Below are positions 32,319 through 40,702 of a stretch of DNA of 64,000 bases, in pieces. Source of the stretch: an uncultured Clostridium sp. (GTDB lineage Bacteria; Cyanobacteriota; Vampirovibrionia; Gastranaerophilales; Gastranaerophilaceae); the NCBI GenBank assembly GCA_905212085.1, contig CAJMDF010000004.1, forward strand, positions 1 through 64,000, written 5' to 3'. The first letter of the stretch is position 1. Every line of letters starts with the position of its first letter. The notes under the pieces were generated by a model. It was not told where the DNA came from. It ran no database searches and worked only from the letters and a program-made list of their open reading frames with translations. Position numbers and translations under genes: made by a program.

Positions 32319-34697
32319 ATGAAAGTAATTATAATAGGCGGCGGAGCATGCGGTGCAAGCTGTGCAACAAGATTAAGAAGACTAGATGAGAATTGTGAAA
32401 TTACGATTTTGGAGCGTACTAATGAAGTTTCAATTGCAAATTGCGGGCTTCCTTATTATTGTTCAGATGTGATTTCAGATAGAGAAAAAATACTTGTATC
32501 TAATCCTGAACGTTTTAAAAATATGTTTAATATCAATGTTCAATTGAACTGTGAAGTTGTTGAAATTAACAGGAATGAAAAATATGTGCTCACTCAAAGC
32601 AATGAAAAATTTTATTATGATAAATTAGTTTTGGCTCAGGGGGCAAATCCTATTAGACCGAATTTAGAGGGGATTGATAATAAAAACATTTTTACTGTCA
32701 GAACATTAGCAGATGCTGACAAAATAAAAGATTATGTTGCTAAAAATGATATTAAAAATGCTGTTGTTGTAGGTGGAGGTTTTATAGGAGTTGAAATGGC
32801 TGAAAACCTTGCACATATTGGAATTGATACAAAACTTGTAGAGTTATCAGACCAAATTTTAGCTCCTGTTGATTATGAAGTAGCATGTTTTGCTCAAAAT
32901 GAGATGAGAGCGAATGGCGTAGAATTAATTTTATCAGATGGGGTTAAAAGTTTTAGCGATAACGAAATAGAATTAACATCTGGCAGAAAAATTTCTTCTG
33001 ATATTGTAATTTTATCAATCGGTGTCAAACCAGAAACGACTTTAGCTCAAAAAACCGGTTTAGAAGTTAATCGTGGAATTAAGGTGAATGATTGTATGCA
33101 GACATCTGATTCTGATATTTTTGCAGGTGGTGACAGTGTTGAAGTCAAAAGCTTTGTGACAGGGGAAGATGTTCTTATTACTTTAGCAGGGCCTGCAAAC
33201 AGACAAGGAAGAATTATTGCGGATAACATTTTTGGGATAAATTCAGTGTATAAAAAATCTCAAGGTACATCTGTTTTGAAAGTATTTGACTATACGGTAG
33301 CTGCAGTCGGTTATAACGAAAAGCTTTTAAAAAGAGAGGGGATTCCATATTGGAAAATTTTAACATTCGGAAACTCTCATGCGGGATATTATCCTGACGC
33401 AACATCTACTTTTTACAAATTGTTATTTAATAATGAAGGGAAAATCCTTGGTGCACAAGCTGTAGGACAAGAAGGTGTTGAAAAAAGGATTGATGTAATA
33501 TCTTCTGTAATGCGAAATGGTGGTAATATTCAAGATTTATTGGATAGTGAATTATGCTATGCTCCGCCTTATTCTTCAGCAAAAGATCCTGTAAATATTT
33601 TAGGAATGTGTGCTGATAACGTTTTGAGAGGTTTTGTAAAACCTGCTTATTATGAAGATATTGAAGGTTCGTTTGTTGTTGATGTGAGAATTCCAGCAAG
33701 TTACAATACAAAAACAATTGATGGGGCTGTAAATATTCCGCTTGCACAATTAAGAGAAAGAGCAGGTGAAATTCCGACTGACAAGAAAGTTATTTTAGTC
33801 TGTGATTCAGGATACACAAGTTATCTTGCATCAAGAATTTTGATCCAAAAAGGATTTAACAACGTGTATTCTTTGATGGCAGGCATGAAGCTTTATAAAG
33901 AAATTCAAAGAGATAAAGAAAGCAAAGTTACAAAAAAAATTAGCGCACAAGCTCTTGTAAAATCAAGTGAAAATGTTTTGAAAGTTGATGCTTGCGGGCT
34001 TTCTTGCCCGGGGCCGATTATGAAATTAGCGGAAAATATCTCAAATATTCAAGATGGTGACATATTAGAAATTTCATCAACTGATAAGGGCTTTTATGCA
34101 GATGTTGAGGCTTGGTGTAATTCTACAAATAACACTTTGCTTAATTTAGATAACAAAGATAAAAAAATTGTTGCAACAATTCAAAAAGGTCAAGCAATTA
34201 TGAAAAATCAAAATAAGCAACTTCCGACTAAAAATGCCCAAACAATAGTTGTTTTTTCAAACGACTTAGATAAAGCTCTTGCTGCTTTTATTATAGCTAA
34301 CGGTGCTAAAGCAAGCGGATATGATGTTACATTATTTTTTACTTTCTGGGGTTTAAATATTTTGAGAAAAGAAAATGTAACAGTTAAAAAATCATTTATT
34401 GATAAAATGTTTGGATTTATGATGCCGAAAGGTGCTGATAAATTAACTCTATCAAAAATGAATATGGGCGGATTTGGTTCTATGATGATGAAATGGGTTA
34501 TGAAAAACAAAAATATTTCAACTTTAAAAGAATTAATTACTCAAGCTCAAGCAACTGGAGTTAAATTTATTGCCTGTCAGATGAGCATGGATGTAATGGG
34601 TATCAAAAAAGAAGAACTTATTGACGGTGTAGAAATCGGCGGAGTGGCAAAATATATAGCCGAGAGTAGTAATTCAAATTCCAATTTATTTATATAA
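32319..34697 (+). CDS. CoA-disulfide/persulfide reductase fused to rhodanese, TusA and DsrE domains
   Basis: 792 residues in four modules. Residues 1-440: FAD/NAD(P) pyridine-nucleotide-disulfide reductase with IIIGGGACGASCA, active Cys42 in SIANCGLPYYC and a second VVVGGGFIGVE nucleotide site. Residues about 450-545: rhodanese with catalytic Cys in ILVCDSGYTS. Residues about 555-625: TusA-like with DACGLSCPGPIMKLAE. Residues about 635-792: DsrE/DsrF-like with IVVFSNDLDKALAAFIIA and Cys in FIACQMSMDVMG. Together these relay sulfane sulfur from persulfides, reduce CoA or glutathione-like disulfides with NAD(P)H and hand sulfur on. It is controlled by the divergent ArsR gene. Start ATG has AGAGGG 4 bases upstream. 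Confidence 0.88.
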   Translation: MKVIIIGGGACGASCATRLRRLDENCEITILERTNEVSIANCGLPYYCSDVISDREKILVSNPERFKNMFNINVQLNCEVVEINRNEKYVLTQSNEKFYYDKLVLAQGANPIRPNLEGIDNKNIFTVRTLADADKIKDYVAKNDIKNAVVVGGGFIGVEMAENLAHIGIDTKLVELSDQILAPVDYEVACFAQNEMRANGVELILSDGVKSFSDNEIELTSGRKISSDIVILSIGVKPETTLAQKTGLEVNRGIKVNDCMQTSDSDIFAGGDSVEVKSFVTGEDVLITLAGPANRQGRIIADNIFGINSVYKKSQGTSVLKVFDYTVAAVGYNEKLLKREGIPYWKILTFGNSHAGYYPDATSTFYKLLFNNEGKILGAQAVGQEGVEKRIDVISSVMRNGGNIQDLLDSELCYAPPYSSAKDPVNILGMCADNVLRGFVKPAYYEDIEGSFVVDVRIPASYNTKTIDGAVNIPLAQLRERAGEIPTDKKVILVCDSGYTSYLASRILIQKGFNNVYSLMAGMKLYKEIQRDKESKVTKKISAQALVKSSENVLKVDACGLSCPGPIMKLAENISNIQDGDILEISSTDKGFYADVEAWCNSTNNTLLNLDNKDKKIVATIQKGQAIMKNQNKQLPTKNAQTIVVFSNDLDKALAAFIIANGAKASGYDVTLFFTFWGLNILRKENVTVKKSFIDKMFGFMMPKGADKLTLSKMNMGGFGSMMMKWVMKNKNISTLKELITQAQATGVKFIACQMSMDVMGIKKEELIDGVEIGGVAKYIAESSNSNSNLFI

Positions 34698-34721
34698 AAT
34701 TATAAAAAAAGGAGGAAAATT

Positions 34722-35285
34722 ATGAAAGCAATTACAACTTTTGACTTGCAGTATGCACACAGATTTTACGGTTTCAAAGGCGAAGCTCAGTATTTACATG
34801 GTCATACAGGGACTTTGACTATAGAGGTTGAAGACAGTATTAATCCGGGAGTAAATATGGTTTTCCCTTGTAATGAAATTAAAAAGACCGCGTGGAATGT
34901 TCTGAAAAATTTTGACCATGCTACGATTTTGCGTGAAGATGATCCTCTTTTACCGGCTATCTTAGAGGTTTATGAAAAACAGGGTATTAAAAACGGTGCT
35001 CCGCAAAATACAATGAAAGGTGAAGCTTTTAAAACGGAACTTGCAACGGCATATCCTGATTGCAGAATTGTTGTTACAAAAGAAACAATGACTGTAGAAG
35101 GTATGATCAAAATTGTTTATGACTTGTTAAAAGACAAGTTGAATATTGCCAAAATAACTTTTGTAAGCGGAGATAATACTGCATCAGAAGAATACAAAGT
35201 TACAAAAACAATTGATCGCTGTCCTCTTTGTGGTATAACCCTTACTCCTGAAGGAGTTTGTCCAAAATGCGGTTATAGAAAATAA
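34722..35285 (+). CDS. 6-pyruvoyl-tetrahydropterin synthase/QueD family enzyme with zinc ribbon
   Basis: 187 residues. The PTPS/QueD fold is shown by FDLQYAHRFYGFKG, YLHGHTGTL (zinc His ligands), NFDHATIL and TKETMTVEGM. QueD makes 6-carboxy-5,6,7,8-tetrahydropterin on the queuosine pathway. It has two oddities: a longer middle insertion, and a C-terminal zinc ribbon CPLCGITL ... CPKCGYRK that ordinary QueD lacks. No queC, queE or queF is adjacent. AAGGAGG lies 8 bases before the ATG. It follows the sulfur enzyme by 24 bases and may share its transcript. Confidence 0.82.
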   Translation: MKAITTFDLQYAHRFYGFKGEAQYLHGHTGTLTIEVEDSINPGVNMVFPCNEIKKTAWNVLKNFDHATILREDDPLLPAILEVYEKQGIKNGAPQNTMKGEAFKTELATAYPDCRIVVTKETMTVEGMIKIVYDLLKDKLNIAKITFVSGDNTASEEYKVTKTIDRCPLCGITLTPEGVCPKCGYRK

Positions 35286-35303
35286 TCCAAAATTTTAGAA
35301 ATT

Positions 35304-35344
35304 AATTTTATCTGTCGTTCAAATATGTTCGACAGATAAAATTT
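35304..35344. terminator. Bidirectional terminator between queD-like gene and larE
   Basis: AATTTTATCTGTCG, a 12-base loop, CGACAGATAAAATT: 14-bp stem with T-rich ends on both strands, placed between two convergent genes. Confidence 0.85.
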
Positions 35345-36119
35345 ATATATCCATGCTTCCGCTTCGCAAGCCCTCCAGGTCAAGCGTAAAATACTTTAAA
35401 TTTGTTTCTTTTTTCAGATTTTGAATAATATCAGCTCTGTATTTAAAAAATTCCACTATATTATTAAGTTGGATTTCTATACGAGCTATATCTTTGTGAA
35501 TTCTAAATCTGCAGTTTTTGATACCGTAACTTTTTATGATTTCTTCACCTTTTTTAGCAGTGTTTAAAAGTGTTTCACTTAATTCTGTACCGTATGGAAA
35601 ACGGGTTGCAAAACAAGGGGTCGAAGGTTTGTCATAAATTGTTATTCCTGAAATTTTTGCAAATTTTCGAATTTCTTCTTTTGTAATTCCAAATTCAGCA
35701 AGAGGGGAGATAATTTCTAATTCTTTTAGTGCTTTTATTCCCGGTCTGTATGATTTCAGATCATCTGCATTTGTCCCGTCTATTACAAATCTTTCGCCGG
35801 CAAAATCTTTGAGTTGAGAAAAAAATAGCTTTTTACAATGATAGCATCTGTCTTTGGGGTTATTTTTAATAATCTGATTTTCTAATGGGTAATATTCTAT
35901 GATTTTTTGGGGAACTCCGTAAAAATTGCATAAGTTTTTTGTATCGTCAATTTCTTTGTCTGTTTGGAGTACTGATTTGAATGTTACTGCTGTTGTATTT
36001 AAGTTTTTGCATAAATAAAGAAGTACTGTGCTGTCAATTCCGCCTGAAAAAGCAAGACATATGCCTTGCTCATTCAGTTCGGATAAGTTATTTTGTAATT
36101 TAATAAATTTATTCTTCAT
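35343..36119 (-). CDS. larE: LarE sulfur transferase for the nickel-pincer cofactor
   Basis: 258 residues. The N-terminal PP-loop is SGGIDS at 25-30, which adenylates the substrate carboxylates; LarE then supplies the two sulfurs of the nickel-pincer nucleotide. The active-site Cys corresponds to Cys169 in KPSTPCFATRFPYG. In addition Cys92 and Cys95 (RCYHCKK) are present. LarE proteins with this three-Cys set are known to bind a [4Fe-4S] cluster and so avoid sacrificing their own cysteine; I infer that type here. It overlaps the upstream nickel permease gene by 11 bases and is the last gene of the operon. Confidence 0.93.
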   Translation of the reverse strand: MKNKFIKLQNNLSELNEQGICLAFSGGIDSTVLLYLCKNLNTTAVTFKSVLQTDKEIDDTKNLCNFYGVPQKIIEYYPLENQIIKNNPKDRCYHCKKLFFSQLKDFAGERFVIDGTNADDLKSYRPGIKALKELEIISPLAEFGITKEEIRKFAKISGITIYDKPSTPCFATRFPYGTELSETLLNTAKKGEEIIKSYGIKNCRFRIHKDIARIEIQLNNIVEFFKYRADIIQNLKKETNLKYFTLDLEGLRSGSMDI

Positions 36120-37023
36120 TCAATAATGCACCTTTTTTTAAGCTGATAAGTATACAAATTCCATACATTACAAGGCTTATAGCTAAAAATCCTAAAATAT
36201 TTGCAGGTATTGATGAAATATTTGCGAGAATTGCTGTTTTCGCTTGCACAGCTTGTGAAATTGCAAATAATTGTCCTTGTACTTGAGGAATAATTGAATT
36301 TTGGATATTCAATAAAGACCATTCAAGTCCGTCAGGTTTTTGAGAAGCGTATTGAGAAATAAATCCTGCTAATACAAAACCTAAAGTGCCAAAACAAATT
36401 GACAGTTTTTTGTAATCGAATTTTTTAGCTGCATAAATAGCAAACCCTGTTAAAAATCCTTCAACTATTCCGATAGGAAGATGTATTGCCTGCATAAGAC
36501 CTGTAAATTTAAGGATTGAATTTATTGCAATTGAACTTGATAAAGCTCCTTCTATAACGACTCCGATTGAACCTAATTGAAGTGCAACTACAGATGCCAT
36601 AAATGCACCTAAAAATGGTTTGTTGAGTTTTTCAAGCGGTTTGTAAAAAAGCGGATATGCAACAAAACATGCTAAAGCTCCCATATTTATAATATTGCAC
36701 CCAAGTGCCATAAGACTTCCGTCAGCAAACAATAGTGCTTGTACAATTAAAATACTGCACATAGCAAGAAAAGCTGTTGAAGGTCCTAATAATATAGCAA
36801 GAAGAATTCCTCCGATTATATGCCCGCTAGAACCTGTCTGAGGAATTGCAAAATTTATCATTTGTAGTGCAAATACAAAAGAAGTTAAAGCTACTGTATA
36901 TGGGATTTTGTCTTTTGAAAAATCTTTTTTTGCTTTTTTGAAAGCATAAAAAGCTGTTACTCCTGCAGCTATTAACATTGGAATTCCTGTTACAGGACAA
37001 ATAATACCGTTTCCTAAATGCAT
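36109..37023 (-). CDS. CbiM/NikM-type nickel (cobalt) ECF transporter component
   Basis: 304 residues with the conserved N-terminus MHLGNGIICP whose His2 helps bind the metal, and about eight transmembrane segments. QTGSSGHIIGG and the C-terminal QKPDGLEWS signature (the NikN/CbiN-like PDGLE part) show a fused M+N substrate-specific component. It imports Ni2+ for the cofactor made by LarB, LarC and LarE next to it. The energising ATPase (CbiO) and T component (CbiQ) are not in the window and must be encoded elsewhere. AAGGAG lies 7 bases before the ATG. Confidence 0.85.
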   Translation of the reverse strand: MHLGNGIICPVTGIPMLIAAGVTAFYAFKKAKKDFSKDKIPYTVALTSFVFALQMINFAIPQTGSSGHIIGGILLAILLGPSTAFLAMCSILIVQALLFADGSLMALGCNIINMGALACFVAYPLFYKPLEKLNKPFLGAFMASVVALQLGSIGVVIEGALSSSIAINSILKFTGLMQAIHLPIGIVEGFLTGFAIYAAKKFDYKKLSICFGTLGFVLAGFISQYASQKPDGLEWSLLNIQNSIIPQVQGQLFAISQAVQAKTAILANISSIPANILGFLAISLVMYGICILISLKKGALLNEE

Positions 37024-37037
37024 AATTTTCTCCTTTT

Positions 37038-37781
37038 TTATTTTATTTTCATTACTCTTAATATAGGGTTTTTGTAAGGTCTTTTACCTCTGCCATATCC
37101 GACTTTTTTTATTACAAATTCTTCAGGAAGACTTTCACCTGTATATAAAGATGCAACTATTGCCGCACCTGTAGGTGTCACCATTTCTCCTTGGTTATTT
37201 GTAATTTTTATCGGAATTTCGTATTTTGAAACTATTTCGCATACTGCAGGTACAGGTACTGACAATTCTCCGTGCTGACAGGTGACTGTTCCTTGACCTT
37301 CTGTCAGTGTTGAAAAATAGACTTTTTCAGGTTTTAAGTTGTCATAAAGTACGGCAAAACTTACAATATCTACAATAGAATCAATTGCTCCTATTTCGTG
37401 AAAGTGTATTTCTGAGATGTCTTTGTTGTGGACTTTACTTTCTGCTTCTGCAACTATTTTGAATATTTTTTTTGCTAAATTTTTTGCATTTTCACTAATT
37501 TCAGCTTTGTCAATAATTTCATTTACATCATTAAGATTTCTGTGTTCATGGTGATGCTCGTGATTATGCTCATGATGTTTGTGCTCAGGTAAGATTACAT
37601 CAAAATCAGTTGTTGAAATTGCATTTACCATTTGTTTTGTAATTTTATATTGAAATTCGTTATCAAGTTTCATAGACGCAAGAGCTTTTTCTAAAACGTC
37701 TTTATCTGCACCCAAATCAAGCAAAGCTCCGACAGACATGTCGCCTGAAATTCCTGAATTACATTCAAAATATAAATCCAT
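37038..37781 (-). CDS. larC: LarC, N-terminal (LarC1) half only
   Basis: 247 residues. The start YFECNSGISGDMSVGALLDLGAD, HFHEIGAIDSIVDIV and GEMVTPTGAAIVASL are hallmarks of LarC, the CTP-dependent nickel insertase of the pincer cofactor. A His-rich loop (HKHHEHNHEHHHEHR near 67-81) probably binds nickel. Full LarC is about 400 residues; here the protein stops with RVMKIK at the LarC1/LarC2 border and the next gene begins 15 bases on, leaving no room for LarC2 in any frame. Either LarC2 is encoded elsewhere or this lineage dispenses with it. Confidence 0.9.
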   Translation of the reverse strand: MDLYFECNSGISGDMSVGALLDLGADKDVLEKALASMKLDNEFQYKITKQMVNAISTTDFDVILPEHKHHEHNHEHHHEHRNLNDVNEIIDKAEISENAKNLAKKIFKIVAEAESKVHNKDISEIHFHEIGAIDSIVDIVSFAVLYDNLKPEKVYFSTLTEGQGTVTCQHGELSVPVPAVCEIVSKYEIPIKITNNQGEMVTPTGAAIVASLYTGESLPEEFVIKKVGYGRGKRPYKNPILRVMKIK

Positions 37782-37782
37782 A

Positions 37783-38460
37783 TTATTTTTTCCTCTCGAT
37801 TAATCTGTTTATTTGACTTGCACTGTATCCGCCATTATAGCCATTGTCAATGTTTACAACAGTCATTCCTTCTGCACAGGAATTAAGCATTGTAAGAAGT
37901 GCCGAAAGCCCTTGAAAACTTGCGCCGTATCCGACAGATGTCGGAACAGCTATTACAGGAATATCCACCATTCCCGCAAGAACTCCGCCTAGTGCTCCCT
38001 CCATTCCTGCGACAGCTACAATTGCGTTAGCTTTTTTTATATCTTCAATTTTGTCAAAAAGTCTGTGAATTCCTGCAACGCCAATGTCATAATATCTTTT
38101 TACATTGCTTCCGTAAAATTCTGCAGTGAGAGCAGCTTCTTCTGCAACGGGAATATCTCCTGTACCGCCTGTACAGATTGCTATTTCTCCTATTTTTTTA
38201 ATTTCATTTTGAATTAGTGTTACAACTTTTGAAGTTTCATCATATTTGATTTTGTCACCGAATTTTTTTTGTAACACTTTTGCCTGTGTTTTATTAGCTC
38301 TTGTACCTAAAACATTTGAACCTGCTTTATAAAATGTTTCAAATATTTTGATTAATTGTTCTTCAGTTTTGCATTCACAAAACACTGCTTCTGCATATCC
38401 GCGGCGTTTTATTCTGTCTATATCAAGTTTTGCAAAATCTAATTCTATATATTTACTCAT
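37783..38460 (-). CDS. larB: LarB, nicotinic-acid-adenine-dinucleotide carboxylase/hydrolase
   Basis: 225 residues. LarB carboxylates and hydrolyses NaAD to start nickel-pincer cofactor synthesis. The C-terminal half is the PurE-like fold: ICTGGTGDIPVAEEAALTAEFYG, VVAGMEGALGG-type loop (VAVAGMEGALGGVLAG) and VPTSVGYGASFQGLSALLTML. The frame runs upstream to 38490, but the ATG at 38460 gives the family N-terminus and overlaps the tatC stop by 8 bases (ATGAGTAA), so it is translationally coupled to tatC. Only two bases separate it from larC. Confidence 0.93.
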   Translation of the reverse strand: MSKYIELDFAKLDIDRIKRRGYAEAVFCECKTEEQLIKIFETFYKAGSNVLGTRANKTQAKVLQKKFGDKIKYDETSKVVTLIQNEIKKIGEIAICTGGTGDIPVAEEAALTAEFYGSNVKRYYDIGVAGIHRLFDKIEDIKKANAIVAVAGMEGALGGVLAGMVDIPVIAVPTSVGYGASFQGLSALLTMLNSCAEGMTVVNIDNGYNGGYSASQINRLIERKK

Positions 38461-39184
38461 CTTTTTCTTTCTTTGTTTTCGCTTTGGCAAATAACAATCC
38501 TAATTCAAATAACAAATATGTTGGTGTGAAAAGTAATACTTGGCTTAAAATATCAGGTGGTGTGAGAATTCCTGCAATAATTAAAATGCTCACAATAACA
38601 TAGGGACGCATATTCTCAAATGTTTTGTATTCAACAAAGCCTGATTTGATTAGTGAATATGTAATTAGCGGTAGTTGAAACATAAGTCCGAAAGCTAATG
38701 TCATCCATAATGACAGGTTAATTACATTTGAAATTCCTAATACAGCTTTTATATTTTGTGTTGCAAAGCTCATACCGAAGTTTATTATCAAAGGAAGGAT
38801 TATGAACAAACAAAATAAAGCACCTAATATAAAAAGGGTTGAAGATGTAAAAACTATTGATTTAATAAATTTTTTTTCATGCTCATACAAAGCAGGTGCA
38901 AAGAATTTCCAGACTTGTCTTGCGATGTATGGAAAACACAGAATTACATCTATCACAAGTGCGAGTTTGATCTGCAACAGAAATACTTCCACAGGAGAAA
39001 AATAATTTAATGCTATATTATTATCTCTTATGAGGAGTTTGATAAGCAAATTTAAGCACTTGGGAGCGACAAAAAGTACAGGAATTATAATTATCCCTAA
39101 ACAGCTTATACATTTTATCAGCATTTCCCTAAAGGCTTCGATATGAGAAATTATACTTTCGTCTTTATCTTCAATATTACTCAT
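38453..39184 (-). CDS. tatC: Twin-arginine translocase subunit TatC
   Basis: 243 residues with six transmembrane helices. The conserved cytoplasmic start ISHIEAFREMLIKC and FPYIARQVWKFFAPALYEHEKK, plus MLFQLPLITYSL and PPDILSQVLLFTPTYLLFELG, identify TatC, which binds RR signal peptides and moves folded proteins across the inner membrane. It lies between tatA and larB. An obvious client, the RR-signal aldo/keto reductase, is encoded two genes upstream in the same run. Confidence 0.95.
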   Translation of the reverse strand: MSNIEDKDESIISHIEAFREMLIKCISCLGIIIIPVLFVAPKCLNLLIKLLIRDNNIALNYFSPVEVFLLQIKLALVIDVILCFPYIARQVWKFFAPALYEHEKKFIKSIVFTSSTLFILGALFCLFIILPLIINFGMSFATQNIKAVLGISNVINLSLWMTLAFGLMFQLPLITYSLIKSGFVEYKTFENMRPYVIVSILIIAGILTPPDILSQVLLFTPTYLLFELGLLFAKAKTKKEKDE

Positions 39185-39186
39185 TA

Positions 39187-39402
39187 TTAAACGTCTTTTG
39201 GTTTATATTCTTCAGGTTTTTCTTGTGTTTCTTCAATCTCGTTTTTAAGATCTTCTGCTTCTTTTTGAATTACATTTTTAGCTTTTTTATATTCATAAGA
39301 TGCACGTCCGAATGCTCTTGCAATTTCAGGGATTCTTTTCCCGCCAAATAGCAGCACTATAACAACTAATATTAGTAATATTTCTGTTATTCCAAGTGAC
39401 AT
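39187..39402 (-). CDS. tatA: Twin-arginine translocase subunit TatA
   Basis: 71 residues: one transmembrane helix (ITEILLILVVIVLLFG) then GGKRIPEIARAFGRASYEYKKA, the conserved amphipathic helix, and an acidic tail. The residue before the helix is Glu7, typical of TatA/TatE. TatA oligomerises into the translocation pore. AAGGAG lies a few bases before the ATG. No tatB is seen, as in minimal TatAC systems. Confidence 0.94.
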   Translation of the reverse strand: MSLGITEILLILVVIVLLFGGKRIPEIARAFGRASYEYKKAKNVIQKEAEDLKNEIEETQEKPEEYKPKDV

Positions 39403-39424
39403 TTTAGATTTCTCCTTTCAAAAA

Positions 39425-40702
39425 TTATATTAAAGTCTGTTTTTTTACTGCAAATATTTCAATAGCATCGTGTCTGCATCTTAATTTACAAGCTCCGCAG
39501 CCTATACATTTTGATGCATTGATGATAATTCCGTTTTCGCCTTTTGTAATAGCTCCGTATGGGCAGGCTTTGATACAGTGTCCGCAATTAACGCATTTGT
39601 CCTCAATTATCATTGCCATAGCTATTCTTGTTTTTTGTTTATCTTCAAGACTTAATCTTTTTATTGCACCTGTCGGGCACACTTGTCCGCATTTGTTGCA
39701 ATCTTTATCGCAGCAGCCTTTTGAGTAATCAAGGTGAACTGTCGGAAATTTATCATCTGCTTTTGCGATAATTTTATTAGGACAATTTTCTACACAAAGG
39801 TTGCAGTTATAGCATTTGTTTGCAAATCTTTCTTCGCTTTCTGCTCCTGGTGGTAAAATTATGTCTTTGAATTTTTCAACAATTTTGTCTTTTACAACTA
39901 ATCCGACCTTAATCATTGCTCCAAATACTGCAGCTGCTGTGATTCCTGTAATAATTTCACGGCGTTTTGGGCTGAATTTAATTTCTTCTTTTGGTTTTCT
40001 CCCGTATTTAATTCCGTTTTTAGGACATAAATCAAGACATTTTAAACATTTGACGCAAGTTTCGTTATCAACGTTTTTCTCTTTAGAATTTATACAGCCT
40101 GACGGGCAATTCTTTTCGCACATTCCGCAAGATACACAAATCTCTTTGTCAATATAGATTTTGTTTAGAGAAAATTTTGAAATCAGCCCGAGTATAGTGC
40201 CTGCAGGACAAATATTTGTGCAGAAAAATCTGTTTTTGAAAAATGTTAAAATTAATATAACTGTAATTGCTGAAAGCCCAGTAATTGATAATGTAAAGGC
40301 TGAACCGAAATATGTATAAGGTTCAATATATCTTATTGCAATGGCACTTCCACCTGCCAGAACACCTAAAGTTATTGCAGCAATAAAATATTTTATCGGG
40401 TAATTTTTTGTATATTTATTTTTGCGTTTCCCTCTAAACAACAAATTTCCTGCAATTTCTTGAAGAATCCCTAAAGGGCATAATAGCGAGCAATAAAGTC
40501 GCCCAAAAATAAGAGTTAAGATAATAATTCCTAAAAGCAATAATAATGTAGTGATAGAAAAATCTATAAAAACTCTTTGTAATACAGGTAAAAATTGAAT
40601 ATCAAATATTTTTAGGAAATAAAATAGTCCGCATATCCCTGCAATTGCAAGCAATAGGGAAATAATTGCTATTGAAAATCTAATTTTGTATATGTGTTTC
40701 AT
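39425..40702 (-). CDS. Membrane polyferredoxin (NapH/CcoG-like)
   Basis: 425 residues. Five or so N-terminal transmembrane helices carry NapH-type CSLLCPLGILQE and CTNICPAGTILG motifs. Then follow six ferredoxin-type Cys clusters: CVSCGMCEKNCP, CVKCLKCLDLCP, CYNCNLCVENCP, a CDKDCNKCGQVCP variant, CVNCGHCIKACP and CIGCGACKLRC. A KRREIITGITAAAVFGA segment in the middle looks like an internal RR motif plus transmembrane helix. Such proteins move electrons from quinol or ferredoxin across the membrane. The stop of the aldo/keto reductase gene touches its start, so the two likely work together. Confidence 0.8.
   Translation of the reverse strand: MKHIYKIRFSIAIISLLLAIAGICGLFYFLKIFDIQFLPVLQRVFIDFSITTLLLLLGIIILTLIFGRLYCSLLCPLGILQEIAGNLLFRGKRKNKYTKNYPIKYFIAAITLGVLAGGSAIAIRYIEPYTYFGSAFTLSITGLSAITVILILTFFKNRFFCTNICPAGTILGLISKFSLNKIYIDKEICVSCGMCEKNCPSGCINSKEKNVDNETCVKCLKCLDLCPKNGIKYGRKPKEEIKFSPKRREIITGITAAAVFGAMIKVGLVVKDKIVEKFKDIILPPGAESEERFANKCYNCNLCVENCPNKIIAKADDKFPTVHLDYSKGCCDKDCNKCGQVCPTGAIKRLSLEDKQKTRIAMAMIIEDKCVNCGHCIKACPYGAITKGENGIIINASKCIGCGACKLRCRHDAIEIFAVKKQTLI

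Noticed and set aside
37038..37060. LarC1/LarC2 programmed frameshift
   Set aside because: Only 15 bases separate the larC stop from the next start codon, so no second half can follow in another frame.
39816..40157. 113-codon plus-strand frame opposite the polyferredoxin gene
   Set aside because: It mirrors Cys/Gly-rich codons of the real gene; no start signal and no family resemblance.
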